Part shown: piece after piece, positions 1 through 6,704 of the stretch
How positions within the stretch are numbered: position 1 is the stretch's first letter
Layout: each line of letters starts with the position of its first letter
Source: an uncultured Oscillospiraceae bacterium
GTDB lineage: Bacteria > Bacillota_A > Clostridia > Oscillospirales > Oscillospiraceae
Length of the DNA stretch: 9,378 nt
NCBI GenBank assembly: GCA_947631215.1
Contig: CANRKN010000080.1
Span: 1-9,378 of the forward strand
Direction of reading: 5' to 3'
Translations under genes and position numbers: made by a program
The notes under the pieces: generated by a model
The model's database searches: none
What the model was told of the DNA's origin: nothing
The model's input: only the letters and a program-made list of their open reading frames with translations

Positions 1-18
1 ATCTTTTTCCCTATAATA

Positions 19-72
19 ATGCTCCCTCCATGGATGCAGTGTCTTTTTCACTGTCTTCCATTGAGGGAGCAT
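19..72. repeat. Long near-perfect hairpin (inverted repeat)
   Basis: Arms 19-34 and 57-72 are complementary over 16 positions with one mismatch (29 opposite 62). Inside them is a second 5-bp stem, CAGTG (37-41) with CACTG (49-53), closing a T-rich 7-base loop. A perfect TATAAT lies just upstream at 12-17, so a transcript starting near 24 would begin within the left arm; any -35 box would fall outside the window. It could be the terminator of an upstream gene, a small structured RNA, or a palindromic repeat element. No long T-run follows the right arm on the + strand, which weakens a simple intrinsic terminator reading. The structure is clear; the role is unknown. Confidence 0.7.
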
Positions 73-160
73 ATCAGATCCCGCCGGGCGGCTGCTATTG
101 CTCGTGGTTTCGTGGGTGATACAGCATGTGGTTAGAACCGGCGATAGGCCACGGACCTAC

Positions 161-187
161 TTCGCAAAAGTCAGGTCTGACTGCGAA
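161..187. promoter_or_regulatory. Operator-like dyad upstream of the operon promoter
   Basis: TTCGCA (161-166) and TGCGAA (182-187) flank an inner palindrome AGTCAG-GT-CTGACT (169-182). The related strings AAAAGTCAGG (166-175) and AAAACGTCAGG (186-196) also form a direct repeat that partly overlaps the dyad. The dyad ends about 18 bases before the proposed -35 box, a position suited to an activator or an upstream-binding regulator. No regulator gene is visible in the window. A role in RNA structure is possible only if transcription starts further upstream. Confidence 0.45.
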
Positions 188-205
188 AACGTCAGGACAC
201 CTTCG

Positions 206-234
206 TTGAAGGGCTCCGGCGGCCGTGATAAAAT
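206..234 (+). promoter_or_regulatory. Sigma-A type promoter with extended -10
   Basis: TTGAAG (206-211) and TAAAAT (229-234) are separated by exactly 17 bases, and TG at 226-227 forms an extended -10 (TGN) element. Transcription would start near 241, giving a leader of about 35 bases before the first ATG at 276. This is the only well-formed promoter seen ahead of the six closely spaced genes, so it probably drives all of them. Confidence 0.65.
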
Positions 235-275
235 TTAGCAGGTAGAATATTGCCTTAGGACAGAGGAGAGGAAAA

Positions 276-1388
276 ATGGAAAAAGCCCATACATCGTCTG
301 TGATCTATAAGCAGTTTTTCGACGCTATGATCGTGATGACCATGATGGAACTGGCCCACGCCGCGGCGACCCTGGTGGACGGTGCCATGGCCGGGCGGCT
401 GCTGGGCGCGGCGGAGCTGGCCGCCCTGGGCATATGTACGCCCTATTACAGCATCGCCGCCGTCATCAGCGGCGTGCTGATGACCAGCTGCCAGACCATG
501 TGCGCCCGCAGCGTGGGGAGCGGCCGGCTGGACGAGGCGGACCGGGTATTCTCCCTCGGCTGCACACTGGGGATGGTACTGTCCTGTGTGATGACGGCAG
601 TGGGGATCATCCTGGCGGGGCCCTTTGCGCGGCTCCTGGGCGCCCGGGGCGCCTCGGCGGAGCTGCTGCCCTATGCCAGGGCCTATCTCATAGGCCTCTT
701 CACCGGCACGCCGGGCCTCATCATGGTGGCCATCCTCTCGCCCATCGTCCAGCTGGACGGCGGGGCGAAACGGACCACCGTGGCAAGCCTGACCATCACG
801 GTAGTGGACGTGATCGGCGACGTGCTGTTTATGGTCGTGATGAAGATGGGCCTGCTGGGGCTGGGCCTGGGCACGGCGGTCAGCAACTATGCGGCCCTGG
901 CGGTGCTTCTGACCCATTTCAGGAAGAAAGACAGGCTCTTTCATTTCCGGGCCAAGGGCATGGACTGGCGGCTGACGCCGAAGATCGTCGCGGGGGGCCT
1001 TCCCAGCGGCGCCACCCAGATATGCCGGGCCGTGGGGCCCATCCTCATCAACAGCATCGTCCTGTCCGTGGCCGCCACGGCGGGGCTGTCGGCCCTGTCG
1101 GCGCAGAGCAACGTGAAGCTGGTGGTCCGCAGCCCCATCGTGGGCATGGCCGGGGCGGTGATGCTGATGACCGGCGTGTACGCGGGGGAGAAGGACGTGA
1201 ACGGCCTGAAGCAGACCGTGCGCGTGACGCTGTGGTACGCCGTCGGTCTGATGAGCGTCATCGCCGGCGCTGTGGTCATATTCGCGCCCGCCCTGGCGGC
1301 GTTTTATCTGCCGGACTCGCCGGAGGCAAAAAAGATGGCGACCATGCGCTGCGATGGTTTGCCCTATCCCTGCCGCCCATGGCGGTGA
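276..1388 (+). CDS. MATE-family transporter, N-terminal part (frameshifted)
   Basis: This is the main part of a multidrug and toxic compound extrusion (MATE) type membrane transporter, which exports small molecules by cation antiport. The 370-residue frame is mostly hydrophobic segments. It carries family-like stretches such as VDGAMAGRLLGAAELAALG (residues about 34-52) and, after a second helix bundle begins, DVIGDVLFMVVMKMGLLGLG (about 179-198). The ATG at 276 follows a strong GAGGAGAGG Shine-Dalgarno. A complete MATE protein has about 440-460 residues. Here the family resemblance stops near residue 353, and the frame then runs into an unrelated tail ending at the TGA of 1386-1388. The missing helices continue in the -1 frame, so this is the front part of a roughly 591-residue MATE-HATPase fusion. 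It is the first gene of the putative operon. The substrate cannot be read from the sequence; a product of the neighbouring ligase or methyltransferase is a guess. Confidence 0.85.
   Translation: MEKAHTSSVIYKQFFDAMIVMTMMELAHAAATLVDGAMAGRLLGAAELAALGICTPYYSIAAVISGVLMTSCQTMCARSVGSGRLDEADRVFSLGCTLGMVLSCVMTAVGIILAGPFARLLGARGASAELLPYARAYLIGLFTGTPGLIMVAILSPIVQLDGGAKRTTVASLTITVVDVIGDVLFMVVMKMGLLGLGLGTAVSNYAALAVLLTHFRKKDRLFHFRAKGMDWRLTPKIVAGGLPSGATQICRAVGPILINSIVLSVAATAGLSALSAQSNVKLVVRSPIVGMAGAVMLMTGVYAGEKDVNGLKQTVRVTLWYAVGLMSVIAGAVVIFAPALAAFYLPDSPEAKKMATMRCDGLPYPCRPWR
1328..1334 (+). other. A AAA AAG slippery heptamer at the frameshift
   Basis: In the MATE frame the codons read GCA AAA AAG, so the bases form the heptamer A AAA AAG in the phase used for -1 slippage in dnaX-type programmed frameshifting. 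A shift here joins residue 353 directly to the downstream frame that completes the transporter. A GGAGG lies at 1322-1326, only one base upstream, which is closer than the roughly 10-base spacing known to stimulate -1 shifts. Downstream pairing is weak: CCAT/ATGG at 1342-1357, and a 5-bp GC stem at 1373-1385 just before the zero-frame stop. An omitted A in the A6 run, or a lost base near 1341-1344, would explain the frame change just as well. Confidence 0.4.
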
Positions 1389-2050
1389 ACATGTGCGTGG
1401 GCAACTACCTGACGGCCCTGGGGGACCGGCGCCGCGCCTATACCATCAACATCGGCAACGAGCTCATAAGCCTCGTGGCATGCGTGGCCGTGCTGGGGAA
1501 GCTGTTCGGCATCAACGGCGTATGGGCGGCCTACTGCATAAGCCAGCTTCTGACGCTGGCGGTGTTCCTCCTGTGCGGCGCGCTGCGGCGCGATACGGAC
1601 GCGAAAGGGGCGGAAAAGCTCCTGTTCCTGCCCCGGGGCTTCAGTCTGCCTGAGAGCGACTACATATCCGTGTCCGTCACGGCCATGGAGCAGGTCATCG
1701 GCCTTTCCCAGCATATCAACGCCTTCTGCACCAGTCACGGCGTGGACCGGCGGAGGAGCTATCTGGCGGCGCTGTGCGTGGAGGAGATGGCGGGCAACAC
1801 CGTGACCTACGGCTTCGCCGACGGAAAGCGGCACAGCGTGGACATCCGGGTCATACTGCGGGACGGGGACGTGCTGCTGCGGCTGCGGGACGACTGCGCC
1901 AAGTTCGATTTGAAGGAAAAGGTCCGCTCCTGGACCCTGGACCCGGAGCATCCGGAGGAGAACGTAGGCATCCGCTTGGTGCTGGCCCTGTCCAAGGACG
2001 TGACCTACACCAATACGATGAACATGAACAACCTGCTCATCACCATCTGA
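1334..2050 (+). CDS. MATE C-terminal helices plus HATPase (RsbW-like) domain
   Basis: This frame completes the transporter and adds a cytoplasmic GHKL ATPase domain of the anti-sigma/serine-kinase type. If joined to the upstream frame, the protein has about 591 residues. The last MATE helices run to about residue 438, followed by a linker and an HATPase domain at about 460-591. The N-box EEMAGNTVTYGF (DNA from 1781) keeps the Glu and Asn of SpoIIAB/RsbW kinases, at fused residues 504 and 508. The G1 box reads RDDCAKFD (about 538-545), with Cys where a Gly is usual. The G2 box is ENVGIRLVLALS (about 562-573). In-frame ATGs at 1379 and 1391 overlap the zero-frame stop but have no Shine-Dalgarno, and would start the protein inside the membrane bundle, so an independent gene is unlikely. 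The natural partner is a STAS domain, and one is present in the last gene of the operon. Confidence 0.8.
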   Translation, partial: DGDHALRWFALSLPPMAVNMCVGNYLTALGDRRRAYTINIGNELISLVACVAVLGKLFGINGVWAAYCISQLLTLAVFLLCGALRRDTDAKGAEKLLFLPRGFSLPESDYISVSVTAMEQVIGLSQHINAFCTSHGVDRRRSYLAALCVEEMAGNTVTYGFADGKRHSVDIRVILRDGDVLLRLRDDCAKFDLKEKVRSWTLDPEHPEENVGIRLVLALSKDVTYTNTMNMNNLLITI

Positions 2051-2086
2051 TACCGGGCTTCCCGGAAAGAAAAGGAGTATAAACAC

Positions 2087-3025
2087 ATGAAAGTTGCTAT
2101 CGTATACGGCGGGACGTCCAGCGAGGCGCATGCCTCCACGAAGAACGCCAAGAGCATAGAGAGCGTCCTGCGGCAAAAGGGCTACGACGTGTGCATGCTG
2201 GAATACGGCCGGGACATGGTCCACACCCTGCAGCAGGAGAAGGCCGACATCGTCTATCTCTGCGTGCAGGGAAAGTACCACGGCGACGGCACGCTGCAGG
2301 CCATGCTGGACCACGAGGGCATCCCCTATACCGGCAGCCGCACCCACGCGGCCATGCTCATCAACGACAAGATCCTCTGCAAGTTCCTCTTCGGCCACTA
2401 TGGCGTGCCCACGCCCCGGTGGACCATCCTGCGGAGGGAGGAGTACGAGCGGGGAGACTTCGACTATTCCGCGCTGGGCTATCCCTTTGTGGCCAAGGCG
2501 CCCAGCCAGGGCGGCAGCTTCGGCATAGAGCTCATCCGCTCTCCGGAGGACCTGGGCAAGATGGCCCATGTATTTCAATATGACGACCCCATCCTGTTGG
2601 AGGAGTTCATCGACGGCGGGTTTTATACCGTAGGGCTCTTTGAGAAGGAGGGTAAGCTGGTGACCCTCAGGTGCGTGGAGGGGGTGGAGACCCTGTCCGG
2701 CGCGCGGGTACATAAGAAAAACGACCTGACGCTGTTCACCGGGGAGTACGGTGTGGAGCCGCCCAAGCTGGAGGAAAAGCTCCTGCACCAGATGGAACGG
2801 ACGGCGGAGAAGGTGTTCAAAATCACCGGTGCGAAGGATGTGGCCCGGGTGGACTTCATGGTGAGCCACGATACCGGCGGGATATACACCTTGGAGATCA
2901 ACGCGGTGCCGGGCTTGAAACGGGAGAGCCTGATGCCCCGGGCGGCGGAGTATTCCGGCATAGCCTATGAGGAAATGGTAGAGGACATATTGCTGTCCGC
3001 GTGGAACAGCAGGGAGAAAGCATAA
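2087..3025 (+). CDS. D-Ala-D-Ala ligase-like ATP-grasp enzyme
   Basis: This is an ATP-grasp ligase of 312 residues, close to the usual Ddl length. Ddl enzymes join two D-alanines through an acyl-phosphate. Recognisable parts are the N-terminal GGTSSE (8-13; Glu13 matches the substrate-binding Glu15 of E. coli DdlB), DKILCK (94-99), the ATP-binding KAPSQGGSFGI (137-147), ARVDF (253-257) with the Arg and Asp of the active site, and LEINAVPG followed by ESLMP (269-276, 280-284) with metal-binding Glu270 and Asn272. It departs from true Ddl in three places. The HGRGGEDGTLQ signature is shortened to HGDGTLQ (65-71). The glycine loop after Lys137 has one extra residue. The omega-loop Tyr-Asp-Tyr segment is replaced by GARVHKKNDLT (205-215). 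I therefore call it Ddl-like and suspect a different amino-acid or peptide substrate. AAAGGAG at 2071-2077 sets the start. It lies 36 bases after gene 1. Confidence 0.85.
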   Translation: MKVAIVYGGTSSEAHASTKNAKSIESVLRQKGYDVCMLEYGRDMVHTLQQEKADIVYLCVQGKYHGDGTLQAMLDHEGIPYTGSRTHAAMLINDKILCKFLFGHYGVPTPRWTILRREEYERGDFDYSALGYPFVAKAPSQGGSFGIELIRSPEDLGKMAHVFQYDDPILLEEFIDGGFYTVGLFEKEGKLVTLRCVEGVETLSGARVHKKNDLTLFTGEYGVEPPKLEEKLLHQMERTAEKVFKITGAKDVARVDFMVSHDTGGIYTLEINAVPGLKRESLMPRAAEYSGIAYEEMVEDILLSAWNSREKA

Positions 3026-3047
3026 AGGGAGAAAAGGAGCGGACAGC

Positions 3048-3824
3048 ATGAAGCGGATGAGATACTTTCTGGCGCTGGTCCTGACGGCGGCGCTGATCCT
3101 GGGCGCGGCCATGCCGGCCCTGGCGGCGGGGGAGAACTTCTCCGACGAGATGAAATTCGACGATGAGGTTGACATAAGTCCAGAGGATGGCGCGGACAGC
3201 GTAGAGCGGGCGGGGGACCATGAGGACAGTCCCTATTTCCGTCACCCGGACTTTTACAACATGACCTCCACCGACAGCCTCACCATCCTCACCAATTTCA
3301 AGACCATCCAGCAGTCCAGCGAGTGGAGCTGCGGCGTGGCCTGTGTGCTGATGACGCTGGAGTGGTACGGTCTGCGGGGGGACTATGACGAGCAGGGCCT
3401 TGCCGAGCTTCGGCCCCAGGGGCTGGAGCCGGTGGCCACCACCATGAGCCAGATGGTGGGGCTTTTTGACGCCGTAGGCGGCTTTGACTGCTACTCCGCC
3501 ATCGACGCGGGGGAGGATGTGGCGGACGTCTTCACCTTCGACTTTATCAAGGAGACCCTGGCGGGCGGGGACCCCATCATCATCGGCTGGAACGACTGGG
3601 GAGCCCACTGGCAGGTCATCATCGGCTACGACGACATGGGCACCGAGGTGACCCAGGACGACGTGCTCATCGTGGCGGACCCCTACGACACCACCGACCA
3701 CGACCAGGACGGCTACGGCATCTATCCCGCCGAGCGGTTTTTGTATAACTTCACCTTCTATGATTATTTTGACGAAGGCGAGCTGAACGACATGTGCTTC
3801 CTGGTGGCCCGGCCCGAGGCATGA
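3048..3824 (+). CDS. Secreted C39-like (papain-fold) cysteine peptidase
   Basis: This is an exported 258-residue protein with a C39-like peptidase fold. Residues 1-26 form a type I signal peptide: Arg/Lys-rich start, long hydrophobic core and an ALA-A cleavage site. The mature N-terminus (about 29-65) is acidic. The peptidase signature follows: Gln88/Gln89 as a candidate oxyanion residue, SCGVAC with catalytic Cys95, AHWQVIIGYD with His187, and VADPYDT with Asp211. This spacing matches the C39_2/BtrH-like group. It is a free-standing extracellular enzyme, not the leader-peptidase domain of an ABC exporter. It begins 22 bases after the ligase gene, with AAAAGGAG at 3032-3039. Possible roles are processing a peptide or a surface protein such as its downstream neighbour, or acyl/peptidyl transfer, since some members of this fold are transferases. 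The fold call is good; the substrate is unknown. Confidence 0.82.
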   Translation: MKRMRYFLALVLTAALILGAAMPALAAGENFSDEMKFDDEVDISPEDGADSVERAGDHEDSPYFRHPDFYNMTSTDSLTILTNFKTIQQSSEWSCGVACVLMTLEWYGLRGDYDEQGLAELRPQGLEPVATTMSQMVGLFDAVGGFDCYSAIDAGEDVADVFTFDFIKETLAGGDPIIIGWNDWGAHWQVIIGYDDMGTEVTQDDVLIVADPYDTTDHDQDGYGIYPAERFLYNFTFYDYFDEGELNDMCFLVARPEA

Positions 3825-3849
3825 CGGGAACGAGAGAGGAGGCCGGAAC

Positions 3850-6672
3850 ATGAAAAAGAACATTTCCAAGATGCTGAGCGCACTGCTGCTGGCGTCGCTG
3901 CTTCTCGCCGTATGCCCCCTGACGGGACTGGCGGCGGAGCCGGAGACGACGGTGGAACCCGAAGCTGCGGCGGTACCGGAAGCCACAGTTGAACCCGAGA
4001 GCACCGTCGAGCCGGAAGCAACGGCGGAGCCCGAAGCCACGGATGAGCCGGGGGCAACGGACGAACCGGAGGCAACAACAGGACCGGAGGTCACAGAAGC
4101 CCCCGCGGTCACGGAAGAGCCCGAGACCACGGAAGAGCCGGAGACCACCGCTGAGCCTGCTGTCGCGGTGCGGATCACGGCGGGCGGCGAGAGCCGGGAC
4201 TATGCCTCCATCGACGAGGCATGGGCGGCGGCCACCCAGGCCGGCACGGCCACGGTGACCCTGCTGGCGGACGTGACGGCCCAGGCGGCGCTCAGCGTCC
4301 CGGCGGGCGCCTCCATCACCTTTGCCGGCGGGGAAAACACGCTGTCGGTGACGTTGATAAGCGTGGACGGCGGCGCACTGACCGTGGCCAGCGGTACGGT
4401 CCGGGACGCAGGTGACGAATCCCCCAGCGATATGTGCGCGATCCGTATCCGCACCGGGAGCCTCACGGTGAACGGCGGCGCTGTGCGCGGGCTTGTAAGC
4501 GGCATCTTTGGTTTTGGCGGCGATGTGACCGTCAACGGCGGCGACATCTCCGGCGCGGTCGGCGTCAACTGTATAAGCGGCGCTGTGACCATCAACGGCG
4601 GTGAGATCGGCGGCGGCCAGTGCGGCGTTCTGAGCACCGGGGATACGACGGTCACGGACGGCAGCATCACCGGCGGTATCGGCGTGGCCGTGAACATCGG
4701 AAAGCTGACGGTCACGGGCGGCAGCATCACCGGTACAGAGGCCTGCGGCCTGCTGATCGCGGAAGACGTCACGGCGTCCCTGTCCGGCGGCGCCTATGCC
4801 GGCGTGGGCAGCGCCGTGAGCTGCGGCGGCGAAGCGCTGGGGGGCACGTTTGCGTCGAACCTGACGGTGAATGCCCTGCCGGCCTACGGTTACGGCTGGT
4901 ATGGCGCCGACGGCGCGCTTCTGACGCCGGCGGAAGGGGAGACGACTCTGGCCGGGCCTGTGACGGTAGGTCCCCTGCCCGTGGCCCCCACGACGCCGGT
5001 GCTGAAGGTGGCGGGGGAGAACGTGCTTCTTGCCTCCGACCCCTCGGACGTCGACCAGGAATATGACGCCCCGCTTACGGACGGGGCGCTGATAGAGGGC
5101 GGCAGCGGTCGCATCGTGGTCCCGGCGGAGTACGCGGTGCGGTTCCCCGACGCGGGCGTGAAGATCACCGAGCAGTGCTTCGATTATAATACCCGCGAGA
5201 CGCCGGACACGCCCATCTGCCGGCGCTATGTCTTCAGGGTCACCGACCCCACCATGACGGAGCTGGCCGTAACCGTGTCCCCCGACCCGGACACGCCCAC
5301 GTGGACGAAGGTCATCGCCCATACATACGCCGACTTTGTCTGGATGCTGACCGACTGCGCCGCCTATCCCCACAGCGCCCTCCGCGCCCGGGAGGAGTGG
5401 GTATTCTACGCCGCGGAGGACTCCGGCGGCCTCATCCTGGACCTGAGCCGCGCCGGGGACGTGGAGCCCATGATGAAGGCGGGTACGGCGGAGGAACCCA
5501 GCGGCGGCATATATACCCTCCACAGCGAGAACGGCGTCATCGAGTTCACCATGGCGCCCGGCGGCATCCCGGTCCATTTCACCGGCGAGACGGACGGGCT
5601 TATCAAGGCCTCTGAGTACGTGGTGAACAGCAGGGGGGAGAACTACGTCCAGGTATATGTGATGCCGGGCTACGCCGTGGTCCCGGCCGATGAGGGCCTG
5701 GCAGAGTCTGAGGTCACGATAGAGGAGAACGACGACGGGTCGGATATGCTCCGCTACATGCTGAACGCGGACGCGGCGGCGGAAAAGGGTGTGGAGAGCG
5801 TCACGGTACGCATCGAAAAGCTCACCTCTGCCACTCTCTCGGTCAACGAGCCGGACACGCTGCTGGCGGCGGACCCCTACGGCAGCGGCAGGGGGCCCAT
5901 CCTCACCGACGGTGACGTCATCCCGCACGAGGGCGGGTGGCTGCTCACCAAGAGCGGCCGGTGGTACATCGGTGATAACTATGAATGTGCCTTGGAATGG
6001 CGGGCCGCGTCCTATGGAGAGCCCGGCAGCGAGATATACAACTGGACGTATATCTATCCCCTCAAGGACGGCGTGGTGAACGTCACGCTGGGACCGGATG
6101 AAGCGCCGGCCCACTGGGTGGAGATGACCGTTGATAACCCCGGTCAAAGGGACCTGCTCCTCAGCGCCTATGCCCCCGATCAGAACGCGCAGTTCGATTC
6201 CGATACGTATAGTGCGTCGATGATTGTGTCGAACTATATGTATATTGAGAGCGCGGACGGTTCCACGCTGGATAGAGATGATATCACCGACACGGTGGGC
6301 ATTCAGGGTGTGACGAAATACCTAGGCTATGGAACGGAGCTTTTAAGGCTGACGGTGGACCCGTCGGCGGAGAAGGTGTCCTTCACCGTGACGGCCCCCG
6401 AAGGCACGGTCACACCCACCCCTGATCCCACGGCGACCCCCGTGCCTACGGCGACAGCGGAACCCACGGCAACCCCCGAGCCCACGGCCAGCGCGGCGCC
6501 TACGGCGGTCCCGACTGCGACGGCTGCCCCGGCGGCTGCGGCCACCGCGACCCCCGGCGCGACGAGCCCCAAGACGGGAGATGAGACGGCATTGGCGCCC
6601 TGGGCGCTGATGCTGCTGGGCTGCGGCGCGGCCCTTGCGGCGGTGGTCCTGCGGCGGCGGGCGAGAAGATGA
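3850..6672 (+). CDS. Large sortase-anchored repeat surface protein
   Basis: This 940-residue exported protein is probably displayed on the cell wall. In order: a signal peptide (about 1-29, cleaved near GLAA-E); 13 acidic hexapeptides of EPEATx type (30-107); a short folded segment; a glycine-rich, beta-helix-like region with a 20-residue period (about 205-315); two related modules starting near 383 and 661 that share LLA(S/A)DP and LTDG; a Pro/Thr/Ala linker (855-905); and a sorting signal SPKTG (906-910), a hydrophobic helix (914-934) and an Arg tail (935-940). SPKTGD-type signals are common LPxTG variants in Clostridia surface proteins. The Cys at residue 22 lacks a proper lipobox, so a lipoprotein is unlikely. 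AGAGGAGG (3835-3842) precedes the ATG. Adhesion or carbohydrate contact is the likely general role, with the ligand unknown. Codons between about 6180 and 6350 look less GC-rich than their surroundings. Confidence 0.85.
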   Translation: MKKNISKMLSALLLASLLLAVCPLTGLAAEPETTVEPEAAAVPEATVEPESTVEPEATAEPEATDEPGATDEPEATTGPEVTEAPAVTEEPETTEEPETTAEPAVAVRITAGGESRDYASIDEAWAAATQAGTATVTLLADVTAQAALSVPAGASITFAGGENTLSVTLISVDGGALTVASGTVRDAGDESPSDMCAIRIRTGSLTVNGGAVRGLVSGIFGFGGDVTVNGGDISGAVGVNCISGAVTINGGEIGGGQCGVLSTGDTTVTDGSITGGIGVAVNIGKLTVTGGSITGTEACGLLIAEDVTASLSGGAYAGVGSAVSCGGEALGGTFASNLTVNALPAYGYGWYGADGALLTPAEGETTLAGPVTVGPLPVAPTTPVLKVAGENVLLASDPSDVDQEYDAPLTDGALIEGGSGRIVVPAEYAVRFPDAGVKITEQCFDYNTRETPDTPICRRYVFRVTDPTMTELAVTVSPDPDTPTWTKVIAHTYADFVWMLTDCAAYPHSALRAREEWVFYAAEDSGGLILDLSRAGDVEPMMKAGTAEEPSGGIYTLHSENGVIEFTMAPGGIPVHFTGETDGLIKASEYVVNSRGENYVQVYVMPGYAVVPADEGLAESEVTIEENDDGSDMLRYMLNADAAAEKGVESVTVRIEKLTSATLSVNEPDTLLAADPYGSGRGPILTDGDVIPHEGGWLLTKSGRWYIGDNYECALEWRAASYGEPGSEIYNWTYIYPLKDGVVNVTLGPDEAPAHWVEMTVDNPGQRDLLLSAYAPDQNAQFDSDTYSASMIVSNYMYIESADGSTLDRDDITDTVGIQGVTKYLGYGTELLRLTVDPSAEKVSFTVTAPEGTVTPTPDPTATPVPTATAEPTATPEPTASAAPTAVPTATAAPAAAATATPGATSPKTGDETALAPWALMLLGCGAALAAVVLRRRARR
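3937..4170 (+). repeat. 18-bp tandem repeat coding for EPEATx hexapeptides
   Basis: Thirteen consecutive units, nearly all six codons long, encode variants of Glu-Pro-Glu-Ala-Thr-x directly after the signal peptide of the surface protein; one unit has an extra residue and the next is short by one. The units differ at third positions and at some amino acids, so the array is old or under selection, not freshly amplified. It makes a stiff, acidic, Pro/Thr-rich stalk. Copy number may vary between strains by slippage in steps of 18 bases, which keeps the frame. Confidence 0.85.
4462..4793 (+). repeat. 60-bp periodic repeat, beta-helix coils
   Basis: The motif (L/V)TVNGGxIxG recurs with its central codon at 4471, 4534, 4594, 4654 and 4714, giving spacings of 63, 60, 60 and 60 bases. 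The two copies at 4648-4673 and 4708-4733 differ at one base out of 26, which suggests recent duplication or conversion. A 20-residue period rich in Gly, Thr, Val and Asn fits successive coils of a right-handed beta-helix, a fold common in adhesins and carbohydrate-active proteins. Confidence 0.7.
6412..6669 (+). other. Wall-spanning linker and sortase sorting signal
   Basis: This segment codes for the C-terminal 86 residues of the surface protein: a low-complexity Pro/Thr/Ala/Glu linker, then SPKTGDE (codons from 6565), a hydrophobic stretch of about 21 residues and the positive tail RRRARR. Sortases cut between Thr and Gly of LPxTG-like motifs and attach the protein to peptidoglycan. The Ser in place of Leu is a variant, so the responsible sortase may be of a class tuned to it. 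No sortase gene is in this window. Confidence 0.8.
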
Positions 6673-6704
6673 CGGGACGGATGAAAAGGAAAGGAGAACA
6701 TACT

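Noticed and set aside
73..205. Possible tRNA or riboswitch in the leader region
   Set aside because: Only short, unconnected stems (such as GTGG/CCAC) are seen. No tRNA arms or known riboswitch core could be recognised, and the region lies mostly upstream of the proposed promoter.
434..1333. + strand frame from 434 read as one long 538-residue gene to 2050
   Set aside because: Up to about 1333 its translation is Arg/Gly/His-rich shadow sequence. Only the part after the frameshift is real coding sequence.
2053..2065. Small CCGGG-CTT-CCCGG hairpin between genes 1 and 2
   Set aside because: It is only 5 bp with no T-run, and the next ribosome binding site follows at once, so it is unlikely to be a terminator.
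1364..3175. Long open frame on the minus strand (603 residues)
   Set aside because: It lies opposite parts of three well-supported + strand genes. The translation is His/Gln/Arg-rich low-complexity sequence with no family pattern, typical of antisense frames in GC-rich DNA.
3100..3824. C39-like protein as the leader peptidase of a bacteriocin exporter
   Set aside because: It has its own signal peptide, no ABC transporter segments, and no double-glycine leader peptide was found nearby.
2898..4178. Minus-strand frame starting with Ser/Val/Gly repeats
   Set aside because: The apparent SGSxVxS repeat is the reverse reading of the EPEATx hexapeptide array, not an independent protein.
3751..6147. 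798-residue minus-strand open frame opposite the surface protein
   Set aside because: Its Arg/Gly/His-rich composition and repeats mirror the codon bias of the + strand gene. It has no convincing start signal or domain.
6669..6704. Earlier in-frame start for the Sel1 protein at 6669
   Set aside because: It overlaps the previous stop codon and would put 12 polar residues before the signal peptide. The AAAGGAG at 6690-6696 favours 6705.
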